The notes below the pieces were generated by a model. It made no database searches, was not told where the DNA came from, and worked only from the letters and a program-made list of their open reading frames with translations. The translations under genes and the position numbers were made by a program. DNA of 64,000 nucleotides from an uncultured Bacteroidota bacterium (GTDB lineage Bacteria > Bacteroidota > Bacteroidia > JADZBD01), in assembly GCA_937924855.1 (NCBI GenBank), contig CALEYQ010000080.1:124001-188000 (forward strand), given 5' to 3'. Positions 41,363-49,690 of the stretch are shown piece by piece (position 1 is the first letter of the stretch; each line of letters opens with the position of its first letter).

Positions 41363-41772
41363 AAACCGGATCGGCCGTACTTTTATTAATTCTCTTTCAT
41401 TTCTCCTCCCTAATGACCAGCCAAAACAAATCCCGCGAAATGGTAGTTCAGGAAGGCGATACCACTTTTGTGCTGAAACAATATTTCCTCTGCATTTATA
41501 AAAAAGGAAGCCAGGGAAGTCAGGATTCCACTGAAGCCTCCCGCCTGCAATCGGCTCACCTGCAGTTTATCAATGAAAATGCAGAAAAAGGATTGATTGT
41601 AATAGCCGGCCCCTTTGGAGACGATGGCGAAAAGCGCGGAATATTAATTTTAGATGTGGAAACCCTGGAAGCCGCCATTGCCCTGGTAAAAAAGGATCCT
41701 ATGGTAATTGCGGGCAGACTGGATTTCGAAATTAATCCCTGGTGGGGAGCCAAGGGAAGCTCACTGAAATAA
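41359..41772 (+). CDS. exported YciI-like (dimeric ferredoxin-like) protein
   Basis: A 137-residue protein with an N-terminal hydrophobic export signal (about residues 3-18) followed by a YCII-type domain: QYFLCIYKKGSQG, a helix with SAHLQFINENAEKGLIVIAGPFGDDGEKRG, and VKKDPMVIAGRLDFEINPWWG. YciI domains often bind small ligands at a His-Asp pair, but the function of exported forms is unknown. Coupled to fbp by ATGA, and its end overlaps the facing epimerase by 12 bases. Confidence 0.78.
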   Translation: MKTGSAVLLLILFHFSSLMTSQNKSREMVVQEGDTTFVLKQYFLCIYKKGSQGSQDSTEASRLQSAHLQFINENAEKGLIVIAGPFGDDGEKRGILILDVETLEAAIALVKKDPMVIAGRLDFEINPWWGAKGSSLK

Positions 41773-42633
41773 ATTTTCTTTCTCGAGTATTTCCCCTGGG
41801 GAAACAATTGAAAAATCTACTTTTTTCAAAAAGGAATCCACTTCTCTGGGTTTGGCATCTTTAAGGCCCAGGATATTTTCTTTATCGACAGGAAAAGGAA
41901 TTTTCAGATTTCCTGCCATTCCCGCGGCAATTTTTGCCAGGAAATAAGGAATAGACAAAAACCGGCCTTTTCGGTTTTGCTTATTCCAGATAAGTTTTGC
42001 GAAATCACGCAGGGAAACCGCTTCGGTTTGAGCTACAAAAAACAAGCCGTTCAGATTCCCGGCGATTGCCTTTTCCATCATGGGGCCAAGATCACTTACG
42101 GCCAAAAGTTGAACAGGTTGGTTTCCTCCTCCGATAAGGGGCAAGGTTCCTCCTTTTATTATTCGCTCATAAACTTTATAAAAGCTCCCCCCTTTCCCTG
42201 CAACCCAACCAAGGCGGAGCACAAGGCCGTCGGATCCTTCAAAAAATTTCTCAACGGCATACTTTTCCTTTCCATAAGCCGAAGAAGCGTCGGAGCCTGA
42301 GGAAAATGAACTTAAAAAAACAATTCTGGAGCAGGCATTTTCCCGTGCGGCAGCAACAAGTTTTTCAGAGCCGGAAATATTCAATTCCGAAGAATTTATT
42401 TTTTGCGTTGAACGCACATAAGAGCCATGAACGAAGATGGTGCCCGGGGAAAATACTCCACGGGGTACAGACTCTCCAAGATTATGTTTTATGAAAAGGG
42501 TATTTGGAATCGTCTTGTCGGGGATGCTGCGAACCAGTCCTATGACCTCATAATTTCGGCTGGCAAAATAACGGCAGAGCTCCGAACCAATAAACCCTGA
42601 GGCACCGGAAATCACAATCCTTTTCTTTTCCAT
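41761..42633 (-). CDS. NAD-dependent epimerase/dehydratase
   Basis: A 290-residue extended SDR. The NAD loop is ISGASGFIGSELCRYF (about 8-23); the catalytic Tyr-x3-Lys is SAYGKEKYA (about 119), preceded by FLSSFSSGSD with the Ser. It probably modifies a nucleotide sugar or a related keto-group. It is the last gene of the minus-strand operon that begins with the GT2 gene at 45709, and lies 15 bases after the GMC gene. Confidence 0.85.
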   Translation of the reverse strand: MEKKRIVISGASGFIGSELCRYFASRNYEVIGLVRSIPDKTIPNTLFIKHNLGESVPRGVFSPGTIFVHGSYVRSTQKINSSELNISGSEKLVAAARENACSRIVFLSSFSSGSDASSAYGKEKYAVEKFFEGSDGLVLRLGWVAGKGGSFYKVYERIIKGGTLPLIGGGNQPVQLLAVSDLGPMMEKAIAGNLNGLFFVAQTEAVSLRDFAKLIWNKQNRKGRFLSIPYFLAKIAAGMAGNLKIPFPVDKENILGLKDAKPREVDSFLKKVDFSIVSPGEILEKENLFQ

Positions 42634-42648
42634 TTTTTTGGTTCCTAA

Positions 42649-44256
42649 TTACACATTCAGAGCCACTTTTCTGGCCCAGGCCATCAGGGTAAAAGTAATT
42701 CCTTTTGCCGGAAGGTAATTAAAGCCCGAACCGTCAGCCACAAAAACACGGTTACTTCCCGCCAGTTTTCCGGATCGGTCTATGCCCAGGTATTTTTCGG
42801 TTTTTCCCATTGGTAGAGTTCCGGCATAATGTATGCTTGAGCCCATTCCGGGATCAGAAATCCCAAGTGGCCAAACTCCCAATGAGCTGATTGCTTTCCG
42901 GAACTTTTTTATCCGGAGCAGATGATTCTGTTTAATCAGGGAATTCAGCGGGTAGTTATATTCCACCGTGGGCGATTCAGAAAGTGAGCCACGCACTTTC
43001 ATGGTTCCGCCGATACTATTGTCGGCAGGCAAATGCACCCCTGCAATGGACATGGCAGGAAGGAGGGAACGAAGCACGGGAATGCTGTTCTTCATGGCAA
43101 GGGGCAGCTCTTTTACCACGCGGTAAAACATTAAGCTGTTATAAGAGTAAATACTGGCCATGGCAATATCAGGCTCCGTTGCGCTTTGATCATGAAACAA
43201 AGATAGCTGAGCCAAACCGGTTTTAACTTCTCCCGGAGATTTCCCCAGGCGACCCATATTCAAAAAGCTCAGATAATAATAAGGATTACAGAGCATGGGA
43301 AAATCTATTTCTTTGTCGGGGGCAAGGGTTGCCGCCACAATCCGGGCATTACCCAATGGGCCGGTGGCCAGGATAAGGCGTTGGCAGGAAACCGATACCG
43401 CCGTATTATTTTTGATATCCCTTGCAAAGACTTCCACTCCGGATTCCGATTCGTGAAAATATTTTACAAGAAGTCCCCTTTTATGTATGATATTCTTTTC
43501 AGAGACCAGGCGGGGAATTTCTACCGATGGTCGCCATGCAGATTGGTTTTCATTCAGGTAGAAATCCAGATCACGGCCGGTGTAGGGACCCCGGTTATTG
43601 AATTTTTCAGTAGTAAGAGCCAGTGAGGGTCGTCCTAGAAAAAATCCATTTCGGTTTAATTTTTCTTTTCTCAGATTATAGGAAGCCAATAAACGGCTAT
43701 TCGTTGCATCGGTTGGAAAGGCGGGCATGATATTATCCAGGGCAGAGGCAGTAAAGGGCTCTGCATCATCTTTAGCTCCGGAAATGCCAATCCGGTCAGC
43801 CACCCATTGGTAGTGTTCCTTAAATCCATCCGGAATTATTCCGCAGGCCTGAATTTCTGCATCGGAAAAAATGCAACAACCAAGTCCCCAGCCTTCACCG
43901 AGACCGCCGGTAGCCAGCGATTCCATGGGAGAGAAATTTTTGGAACGATAAGGAATGAGTTCATCTGTCTTCTCAGAAATAAATTTCCGGGAGGAGGTAA
44001 ACTGGGCACCGGTTCCTAAACTTTCCTGAAAAAAGAACGAGCCGTTGTTTCCAAGAAAAAGTTTGAGTTGATCCGCTTCGGAGAGTCGTATTTTTTCAAA
44101 GGTTCCCTCCTCCGGAAACCGGGGTGCATTTTCCGGTCCGACCCCCGGGTCAAGCAGCATTACACGCTTCCCTGAGCCGGCCAGACTCATGGCGGCAATT
44201 ACCCCGGTGCATCCGGATCCCACAATTAAAATATCGGTTTCAATATTTTCAATCAT
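42649..44256 (-). CDS. GMC-type FAD-dependent oxidoreductase
   Basis: A 535-residue flavoprotein. The FAD loop DILIVGSGCTGVIAAMSL is near residues 7-24. The C-terminal block MGSSIHYAGTLPMGK with its His, followed by VFVADGSGFNYLPAKG, is the GMC hallmark. Substrates are alcohols or sugars; here a lipid-linked or surface glycan is a reasonable guess from the GT2/DUF2304 neighbours. ATG 44256 begins right at the FAD motif; the frame is open 43 codons further upstream but inside the next gene. It overlaps that gene by ATGA. Confidence 0.83.
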   Translation of the reverse strand: MIENIETDILIVGSGCTGVIAAMSLAGSGKRVMLLDPGVGPENAPRFPEEGTFEKIRLSEADQLKLFLGNNGSFFFQESLGTGAQFTSSRKFISEKTDELIPYRSKNFSPMESLATGGLGEGWGLGCCIFSDAEIQACGIIPDGFKEHYQWVADRIGISGAKDDAEPFTASALDNIMPAFPTDATNSRLLASYNLRKEKLNRNGFFLGRPSLALTTEKFNNRGPYTGRDLDFYLNENQSAWRPSVEIPRLVSEKNIIHKRGLLVKYFHESESGVEVFARDIKNNTAVSVSCQRLILATGPLGNARIVAATLAPDKEIDFPMLCNPYYYLSFLNMGRLGKSPGEVKTGLAQLSLFHDQSATEPDIAMASIYSYNSLMFYRVVKELPLAMKNSIPVLRSLLPAMSIAGVHLPADNSIGGTMKVRGSLSESPTVEYNYPLNSLIKQNHLLRIKKFRKAISSLGVWPLGISDPGMGSSIHYAGTLPMGKTEKYLGIDRSGKLAGSNRVFVADGSGFNYLPAKGITFTLMAWARKVALNV

Positions 44257-44618
44257 AAAAACAACAGCAAAATTCCTCCCGGAATAGCCTTCAAAAAAGA
44301 AAGCACCGAATGAAAAACAATACCGGGAATTCCGGGTCCGGGTTTTATCAGCGGAAGAAACTTCTCCCGATCCGGACAAACGCATTCAGAAATAGCAAAA
44401 GCCAGGTGCAGTTTTTTCCGGAAAAGGCAATCTTTCCTGAACAAACCCGTGCCTGCATCCAGAACCGAAATAAAAAAGGGATATTTTACGGCAAAAGAAG
44501 AAACGGGATCGGCCCGGAAAAAAGGGTTTGCCATATTTAAATAAACAGAAACAAATTGGTTTCCGTGGGAACCAAGAAAATATTTTAAAAAAATCTCCGC
44601 CTCCTTCTTTTCCTGCAT
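44253..44618 (-). CDS. small protein before the GMC oxidoreductase, unknown
   Basis: A 121-residue protein with no family that I recognise. The N-terminal third is polar (QEKKEAEIFLKYFLGSHGNQF), and the last 25 residues form a hydrophobic helix ending GGILLLFL, suggesting a C-terminal membrane anchor. ATG 44618 is used because it follows the stop of DUF2304 by five bases on the minus strand. Its end overlaps the GMC start by ATGA. In other bacteria GMC oxidoreductases often have a small partner subunit; this could be a divergent one, but no motif proves it. Confidence 0.6.
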   Translation of the reverse strand: MQEKKEAEIFLKYFLGSHGNQFVSVYLNMANPFFRADPVSSFAVKYPFFISVLDAGTGLFRKDCLFRKKLHLAFAISECVCPDREKFLPLIKPGPGIPGIVFHSVLSFLKAIPGGILLLFL

Positions 44619-44622
44619 CTTA

Positions 44623-44967
44623 TCAGGATTTTGAGGGATCTGATTTTTGCCGAAGCAGGGCAATTTCCTGTGCCAGTTTTTTATTTTGCACCTGAAGTTT
44701 GCTCACTGAAACAGACAGGTGAAGGAGGTAAACCAAAATGGCAAAAATGGCTCCGGTAAAAACCAGGTTGGGTGGTTCCACAACGCCAAACAATCGGGCC
44801 AAAACCTCGAGACCTTCCCGCCAGACCGAAAAAACAATCAGGACAAGCGTGCAGACAATCCAGATGAGGGCATATTCTTCGCGCAGGCGACCGCGATAAA
44901 TAAGGAAACTAATGTAACCTAAAAAAAGCAGGCTGGTGGCAACTGCGATAATCTGAACTTTTTCCAT
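44623..44967 (-). CDS. DUF2304 membrane protein
   Basis: A 114-residue protein with three hydrophobic helices (about 5-22, 33-52 and 70-90) and a polar coiled C-terminus (SVSKLQVQNKKLAQEIALLRQKSD). The YALIWIVCTLVLIVFSVWREGLE segment is the DUF2304 signature. DUF2304 proteins are often encoded directly after a DPM1-type glycosyltransferase, as here, and are thought to help lipid-linked sugar formation or flipping. Confidence 0.85.
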   Translation of the reverse strand: MEKVQIIAVATSLLFLGYISFLIYRGRLREEYALIWIVCTLVLIVFSVWREGLEVLARLFGVVEPPNLVFTGAIFAILVYLLHLSVSVSKLQVQNKKLAQEIALLRQKSDPSKS

Positions 44968-44971
44968 GGTA

Positions 44972-45709
44972 TTATTTTATTTTTCGAAAGTAAGTAAATA
45001 TTATTCCGAGTGAAACCTTCCACATATAATAGAGGGTAGAAAAACCCCGGATGGAAGACACTCCGCCTTCCCTTTCCTTCATTTTTACAGGAATCTCTGC
45101 AATCTTCAATCCGGCTCGGGAAAAAAGCACAATAGCCTCGGGCTCGGGGTAGTCGTCGGGATAATTATCTGCCATAAGCCGAATGGCATTTCTGTTAAAC
45201 AACCTGAAGCCGCTGGTAGCATCGAGCACCCGTGTTCCTGTAAGAAAACGATTGAGCAGATAAAACCATTTGATTCCTGCTCTTCGGGTTTTGGTAGAGA
45301 GGAAACCATCTTTTGTCATGAACCGGCTTCCCACCACAACATCCACCTTTTGGTTCAGAGCAGCGTTCACCAGGTCAGGAATAAATTGGGCCGGATGCTG
45401 CCCGTCGCCATCCACCTGAACCGCAAAATCAAAGTTATTCTCAAGTGCGTAGAGGATTCCGGTTTGAACCGCGCCACCTATGCCCAGGTTTACGGGTAAA
45501 TCCAGCAAAACGGCTGAGGTTTCTTTTAAAACCAGAGCCGTGTTATCCGTAGAGCAATCGTTAACCACAACGGGAACCAGTTTAATGCCTGCAGTATTTG
45601 AAATATTTGAAACAGCGTTAACTACAGATACAATAGATTGCTCTTCGTTAAAGGCAGGAATAATCACAGCTATTTTGGCAGCCAGGGTTTTAGTCGGGGA
45701 ATTATCCAA
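44972..45709 (-). CDS. family 2 glycosyltransferase (polyprenyl-phosphate mannosyltransferase-like)
   Basis: A 245-residue cytoplasmic GT2 enzyme. VIIPAFNEEQSI starts the GT-A fold; VQVDGDGQHPAQF holds the DxD-type metal site (about 96-103), and the later RAGIKWFYLLNRFLTGTRVLDATSGFR block matches polyprenol-phosphate sugar transferases. It probably charges undecaprenyl phosphate with a hexose for use in the periplasm. The start is TTG 45709: a stop lies shortly upstream and no ATG is available. It is the first gene of a five-gene minus-strand operon. Confidence 0.88.
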   Translation of the reverse strand: MDNSPTKTLAAKIAVIIPAFNEEQSIVSVVNAVSNISNTAGIKLVPVVVNDCSTDNTALVLKETSAVLLDLPVNLGIGGAVQTGILYALENNFDFAVQVDGDGQHPAQFIPDLVNAALNQKVDVVVGSRFMTKDGFLSTKTRRAGIKWFYLLNRFLTGTRVLDATSGFRLFNRNAIRLMADNYPDDYPEPEAIVLFSRAGLKIAEIPVKMKEREGGVSSIRGFSTLYYMWKVSLGIIFTYFRKIK

Positions 45710-45906
45710 TTTGTCGGGCTAAAAAAGGGGTTTGTATAAATGTGAGAAAATAGGGGCAACAGTAGTTTCTTTTTGCCATTATTTCACTTATATTTACCAT
45801 AGACCCGGTTACCAAATATCGGTTATTAAAATTACTTAAATTATTAAATGCCAAGCCAAATTTTCAGTATATTCACATTTACCATTAACCATCCCCAAAT
45901 AAAAAA
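45710..45906. other. longest intergenic region, divergent GT2 / recQ
   Basis: About 197 bases separating the divergent GT2 and recQ starts. The region is AT-rich. I see no tRNA, no stable hairpin and no small reading frame with support. It must hold the promoters for both genes, but no exact TAnnTTTG element is present near either start. Confidence 0.5.
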
Positions 45907-48117
45907 ATGATCGAGTCGGAGACCAGGACCCTTCAAGATTGCCTACAGAAATTTTTCGGTTTTAATAAGTTCAAGGGCCAGCAGGAGGAAATTATTAAGA
46001 GTGTTTTGGATGGCCATGACACTTTTGTAATTATGCCTACGGGAGGCGGCAAATCGCTATGTTATCAATTGCCTGCTCTTATCAGTGAAGGCACAGCTAT
46101 TATCGTTTCTCCCCTGATTGCCCTGATGAAAAATCAGGTGGATAATATCCGGAGTTTTGGAACGGATGCCGGCATTGCCCACTTTTTAAATTCTTCCCTT
46201 AACAAAAGCGAAATCCTTCAGGTAAAAGCCGACATTTCTTCCGGAAAAACAAAATTGCTTTATGTAGCTCCGGAATCGCTCAACAAGGATGAAAACGTTG
46301 CTTTTCTTAAGGAAATTAAAATTTCATTTTTTGCAATAGACGAAGCCCATTGCATCAGCGAATGGGGTCATGATTTTCGCCCTGAATACCGGCGCCTGCG
46401 ACCTATTTTCGAACAAATTGGCAAGACTCCCATTATGGCTCTAACGGCCACTGCCACACCCAAGGTGCAGCAGGATATTCTCAAGAACCTCGATATGGCC
46501 AAGGCAAGGGTTTATAAATCCTCGTTCAACCGCTCTAACCTTTATTACGAGATTCAACCCAAAATCAATGTTGCCCGAGAGATTATCCGATTTGTAAGAA
46601 AACATACCGGGAAATCGGGCATTATTTATTGCCTATCCCGGAAAAAGGTTGAAGAACTTGCCGAAACCCTTCAGGTTAACGGAATTAAAGCCCTTCCCTA
46701 TCATGCCGGTTTGGATGCCTCCACCCGGGCTTCCACACAAGATAAGTTTCTGATGGAAGACATTGATGTTATTGTAGCCACTATTGCTTTTGGAATGGGA
46801 ATCGACAAGCCCGATGTAAGGTTTGTAATTCATCACGATATTCCAAAATCACTTGAGGGATATTACCAGGAAACGGGACGCTCCGGGCGGGATGGCGGTG
46901 AGGGGCATTGCTTAACCTTTTACTCCTACGACGACATTCAGAAACTCGAGAAATTTCTGAAGGGAAAACCGGTGGCTGAACAGGAAATTGGCCGACAACT
47001 GATTCACGAAACGGTTTCTTACGCCGAAACTTCCGTTTGCCGACGGAAATTCCTGCTTCATTATTTCGGTGAAGAATTTGACGAAAGCAATTGCAACTCC
47101 ATGTGCGACAATTGCCGCCACCCCAAAGAAAAATTCGAAGGGATGGATGACATGTCTCTGCTCCTCGAAACCGTAAAACTGATGAAGGAGAAATTCAAAC
47201 CCAGAGATGTTTTGAATGTGTTGCTTGGAATTACCAATTCCACCGTTAAATCTTATAAATTTTCAGACCTGGATGTTTTTGGAAAAGGACTTGAGGATGA
47301 CAAGGACGAGAAATTCTGGAACGGGGTTATCCGGCAAGCTGTTTTATTAGGGCTTTTAACCAAGGATATTGAGTCTTACGGCGTATTAAAAATTTCGAAG
47401 GAAGGGAAGTCGTTTATGAAAAAGCCATGGTCGGTTATGATTACCCGCGACCATGACTATGAAGGTTCCGAAAAAGAAGAAGATGATGAATTTGTGGGAG
47501 CCGGGGGCCAAAAAGGCGGTGGTGCTGATGAAGTACTCTACGGCATGTTAAAAGATCTGGTTAAAAAGGTTGCTACAAAAAACAATCTTCCACCCTATGT
47601 GATTTTTCAGGAAACATCCCTTACCGAAATGGCTATTCAATATCCTATCAATCAGGATGAGCTAACCAAAATTACCGGGGTGGGGGTTGGAAAGGCCAGC
47701 AAATTCGGAGCCCCTTTTCTGGATTTAATCCGGAAATACGTTGAAGAAAACGAAATTGAAAGACCTCAGGACCTTGTTGTAAAAAGCATTGTAAATAAAT
47801 CGGTCAATAAAGTTGCAATTATTCAAAGCATTGACCGGAAGCTAAACCTCGAAGTTATTGCCAATAGCCGCGGCATTGAAATGGGCGATTTACTTTCGGA
47901 GATTGAAAGCATTGTTCAATCCGGCACACGGGTTAACATTGGGTATTATATCGATGAAGTTATTGACGAGGAAAAGCAAGACGACATCCTTGAGTATTTC
48001 AAGGAGTCTGAATCCGATTCCCTTACGGCCGCATTGAAAGAGCTGGGAGAGGAAGAATATTCCGAAGAAGAAGTCCGGCTGATGCGCATTCGTTTCCTGA
48101 GTGAATTCGGAAACTAA
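45907..48117 (+). CDS. recQ: ATP-dependent DNA helicase RecQ
   Basis: A 736-residue RecQ helicase. Walker A is MPTGGGKSLCYQLPAL (about 40), the DEAH box IDEAHCISEWGHDFRPEYRRL (about 143), and motif VI QETGRSGRDGG (about 324). The RQC zinc site uses the cysteines of SVCRRKFLL and CNSMCDNC. An HRDC-like domain lies at about 540-620 (YGMLKDLVKKVATKNNLPPYVIF). A further C-terminal extension of about 110 residues ends in acidic helices. It unwinds branched and damaged DNA in recombinational repair. Its stop overlaps the facing M20 gene by four bases (CTAA). Confidence 0.95.
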   Translation: MIESETRTLQDCLQKFFGFNKFKGQQEEIIKSVLDGHDTFVIMPTGGGKSLCYQLPALISEGTAIIVSPLIALMKNQVDNIRSFGTDAGIAHFLNSSLNKSEILQVKADISSGKTKLLYVAPESLNKDENVAFLKEIKISFFAIDEAHCISEWGHDFRPEYRRLRPIFEQIGKTPIMALTATATPKVQQDILKNLDMAKARVYKSSFNRSNLYYEIQPKINVAREIIRFVRKHTGKSGIIYCLSRKKVEELAETLQVNGIKALPYHAGLDASTRASTQDKFLMEDIDVIVATIAFGMGIDKPDVRFVIHHDIPKSLEGYYQETGRSGRDGGEGHCLTFYSYDDIQKLEKFLKGKPVAEQEIGRQLIHETVSYAETSVCRRKFLLHYFGEEFDESNCNSMCDNCRHPKEKFEGMDDMSLLLETVKLMKEKFKPRDVLNVLLGITNSTVKSYKFSDLDVFGKGLEDDKDEKFWNGVIRQAVLLGLLTKDIESYGVLKISKEGKSFMKKPWSVMITRDHDYEGSEKEEDDEFVGAGGQKGGGADEVLYGMLKDLVKKVATKNNLPPYVIFQETSLTEMAIQYPINQDELTKITGVGVGKASKFGAPFLDLIRKYVEENEIERPQDLVVKSIVNKSVNKVAIIQSIDRKLNLEVIANSRGIEMGDLLSEIESIVQSGTRVNIGYYIDEVIDEEKQDDILEYFKESESDSLTAALKELGEEEYSEEEVRLMRIRFLSEFGN

Positions 48118-49313
48118 TCACTCAATTCTGATATCGCCGCCCAGGCCATCAATGAGGCTCCTGTTATAAGGGCATTTTCATCAATATCGAAAGTTGGTGT
48201 ATGAACCCCTGAGGTTATTCCCAATTTTGAATTTCCGGTTCCCAGCCTGAAAAAACAACCCGGGATTTTGTGGGTATACCAGGCAAAATCTTCCGCCGTC
48301 ATCCGGAGGGGTAATTCTTCCACATTTTCCTTACCTAAAAGTGTTTCGGCCGATTTCTTTATCCTCCCTGTCAGGTCCTCATCATTAAGCAGGGCCGGGT
48401 ATCCCGACTCAATTCTCAGGATGGCTTTTCCACCCATGGCATGGGCTGTTGATTCGCAAAGTTGTATTAGGTCGGTATGAACCTTATGCCTCCATTTTTC
48501 ATCGAGGGTGCGGAAAGTCCCTTCCAGCAAAACGCTGTCGGGAATAATATTGGTACTCCCCTGCCCTTCTATTTTACCGAAAGCTACTACCGTTTGAGGT
48601 GCGTCTTTTGGAAGATTCAGGGCAAATTTATTTTCAACTTCTTTTAAAATTTCTGCAGTAATCAGCAAAGGATTAACATATTCGTTTCGCATGGCGGCAT
48701 GTCCACCTTTGCCCTTTACCTCGAGATATAATTCGTCGGTAGATGCCATGTACATTCCTTGTCTGAAACCTACTTTTCCAACCTCCATGGAAGGAAAGAC
48801 ATGGAGGGCCAGAATTCCGGAGGGAACTGGATTTTCAAGTACTCCTTCCGCAATCATTAGCGAAGCACCTCCGGGAAGTTTTTCCTCGCCGGGTTGAAAA
48901 ATAAGGCGGACGGTACCGTTGAAGGAATTTTTATTTTCGGCTAAAATTGCCGCAGCACCCAATAAAACAGCCGTATGAACATCATGACCACATGCATGCA
49001 TGCGGCCCGGAATTTTACTGGCATAAGGAATCTCATTCTTTTCCTGAATGGGCAGGGCATCAAGGTCGGCCCGCAGCGCAAATACTTTATCTCCTTTAGT
49101 GTTGCCATGAATTTCGGCTACGATCCCGGTGCCGGCAACTTTATCGCGAAAGGGGATACCGAGCTTATTAAGAATTCCTGCCACAAAGCGGGCCGTTTCC
49201 TTTTCTTCAAACGACAACTCGGGATGGGCGTGAATATGCCGCCTCCACTCCCTGATCTCAGGAAATAATTTCCGGGCCAGGTTCTGAATTTCAGTATTCA
49301 GGTTTTCCTTCAT
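48114..49313 (-). CDS. M20-family amidohydrolase/peptidase
   Basis: A 399-residue zinc amidohydrolase of the M20D group (hippurate hydrolase/IAA-amino acid hydrolase-like). Metal ligands are in HACGHDVHTAVLL (about 103-115), QPGEEKLPGG (about 138) and the C-terminal TSGVHTPTFDIDE. The dimerisation domain lies at about 185-300. Cytoplasmic, no signal peptide. It probably deacylates N-acyl amino acids or small amides. Last gene of the four-gene operon starting at 53990, coupled by ATGA to the TauE-like gene. Confidence 0.9.
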   Translation of the reverse strand: MKENLNTEIQNLARKLFPEIREWRRHIHAHPELSFEEKETARFVAGILNKLGIPFRDKVAGTGIVAEIHGNTKGDKVFALRADLDALPIQEKNEIPYASKIPGRMHACGHDVHTAVLLGAAAILAENKNSFNGTVRLIFQPGEEKLPGGASLMIAEGVLENPVPSGILALHVFPSMEVGKVGFRQGMYMASTDELYLEVKGKGGHAAMRNEYVNPLLITAEILKEVENKFALNLPKDAPQTVVAFGKIEGQGSTNIIPDSVLLEGTFRTLDEKWRHKVHTDLIQLCESTAHAMGGKAILRIESGYPALLNDEDLTGRIKKSAETLLGKENVEELPLRMTAEDFAWYTHKIPGCFFRLGTGNSKLGITSGVHTPTFDIDENALITGASLMAWAAISELSD

Positions 49314-49690
49314 TTTCCTAAAATCATTTTTATACTCAGGGCAAACATAACAACACCAAAAATACGCTGTACGGTAGTTTTATCAAGGGAAACGGCGATC
49401 TTGGATCCTAAAAAACTCCCGGCGATAAAGGTAATGGCAATTACCAATGCAACACGCCAGTCAACAAATCCCTTTTGCCAGTAGTTCATTACCCCCAATA
49501 CTCCGATGGGAAACAGAAACATAAAAAGGGCAGTTCCCTGGGCCTGATGCTGGGTGAAATTAAGGAAATAAACCAGCACGGGAACAATGATCAGTCCACC
49601 ACCGATTCCAACGAGTCCGCTGAAAATCCCGGCCACCAGCCCAAGGGCCAGTAAAATATACATTTCATTCATAGGCAATTTGAATTTCAT
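49310..49690 (-). CDS. half-length TauE/SafE-family membrane exporter
   Basis: A 126-residue protein with four hydrophobic helices. GLVAGIFSGLVGIGGGLIIVPVLVYFL (about 16-42) is the TauE/SafE signature and FIAGSFLGSKIAVSLDK the second block. Classical family members of about 250 residues have two such repeats; this one has a single repeat and probably works as a dimer. Substrates in the family include sulphite and organosulphonates. Overlapped by ATGA on both sides, so it is tightly coupled to its neighbours. Confidence 0.85.
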   Translation of the reverse strand: MKFKLPMNEMYILLALGLVAGIFSGLVGIGGGLIIVPVLVYFLNFTQHQAQGTALFMFLFPIGVLGVMNYWQKGFVDWRVALVIAITFIAGSFLGSKIAVSLDKTTVQRIFGVVMFALSIKMILGK

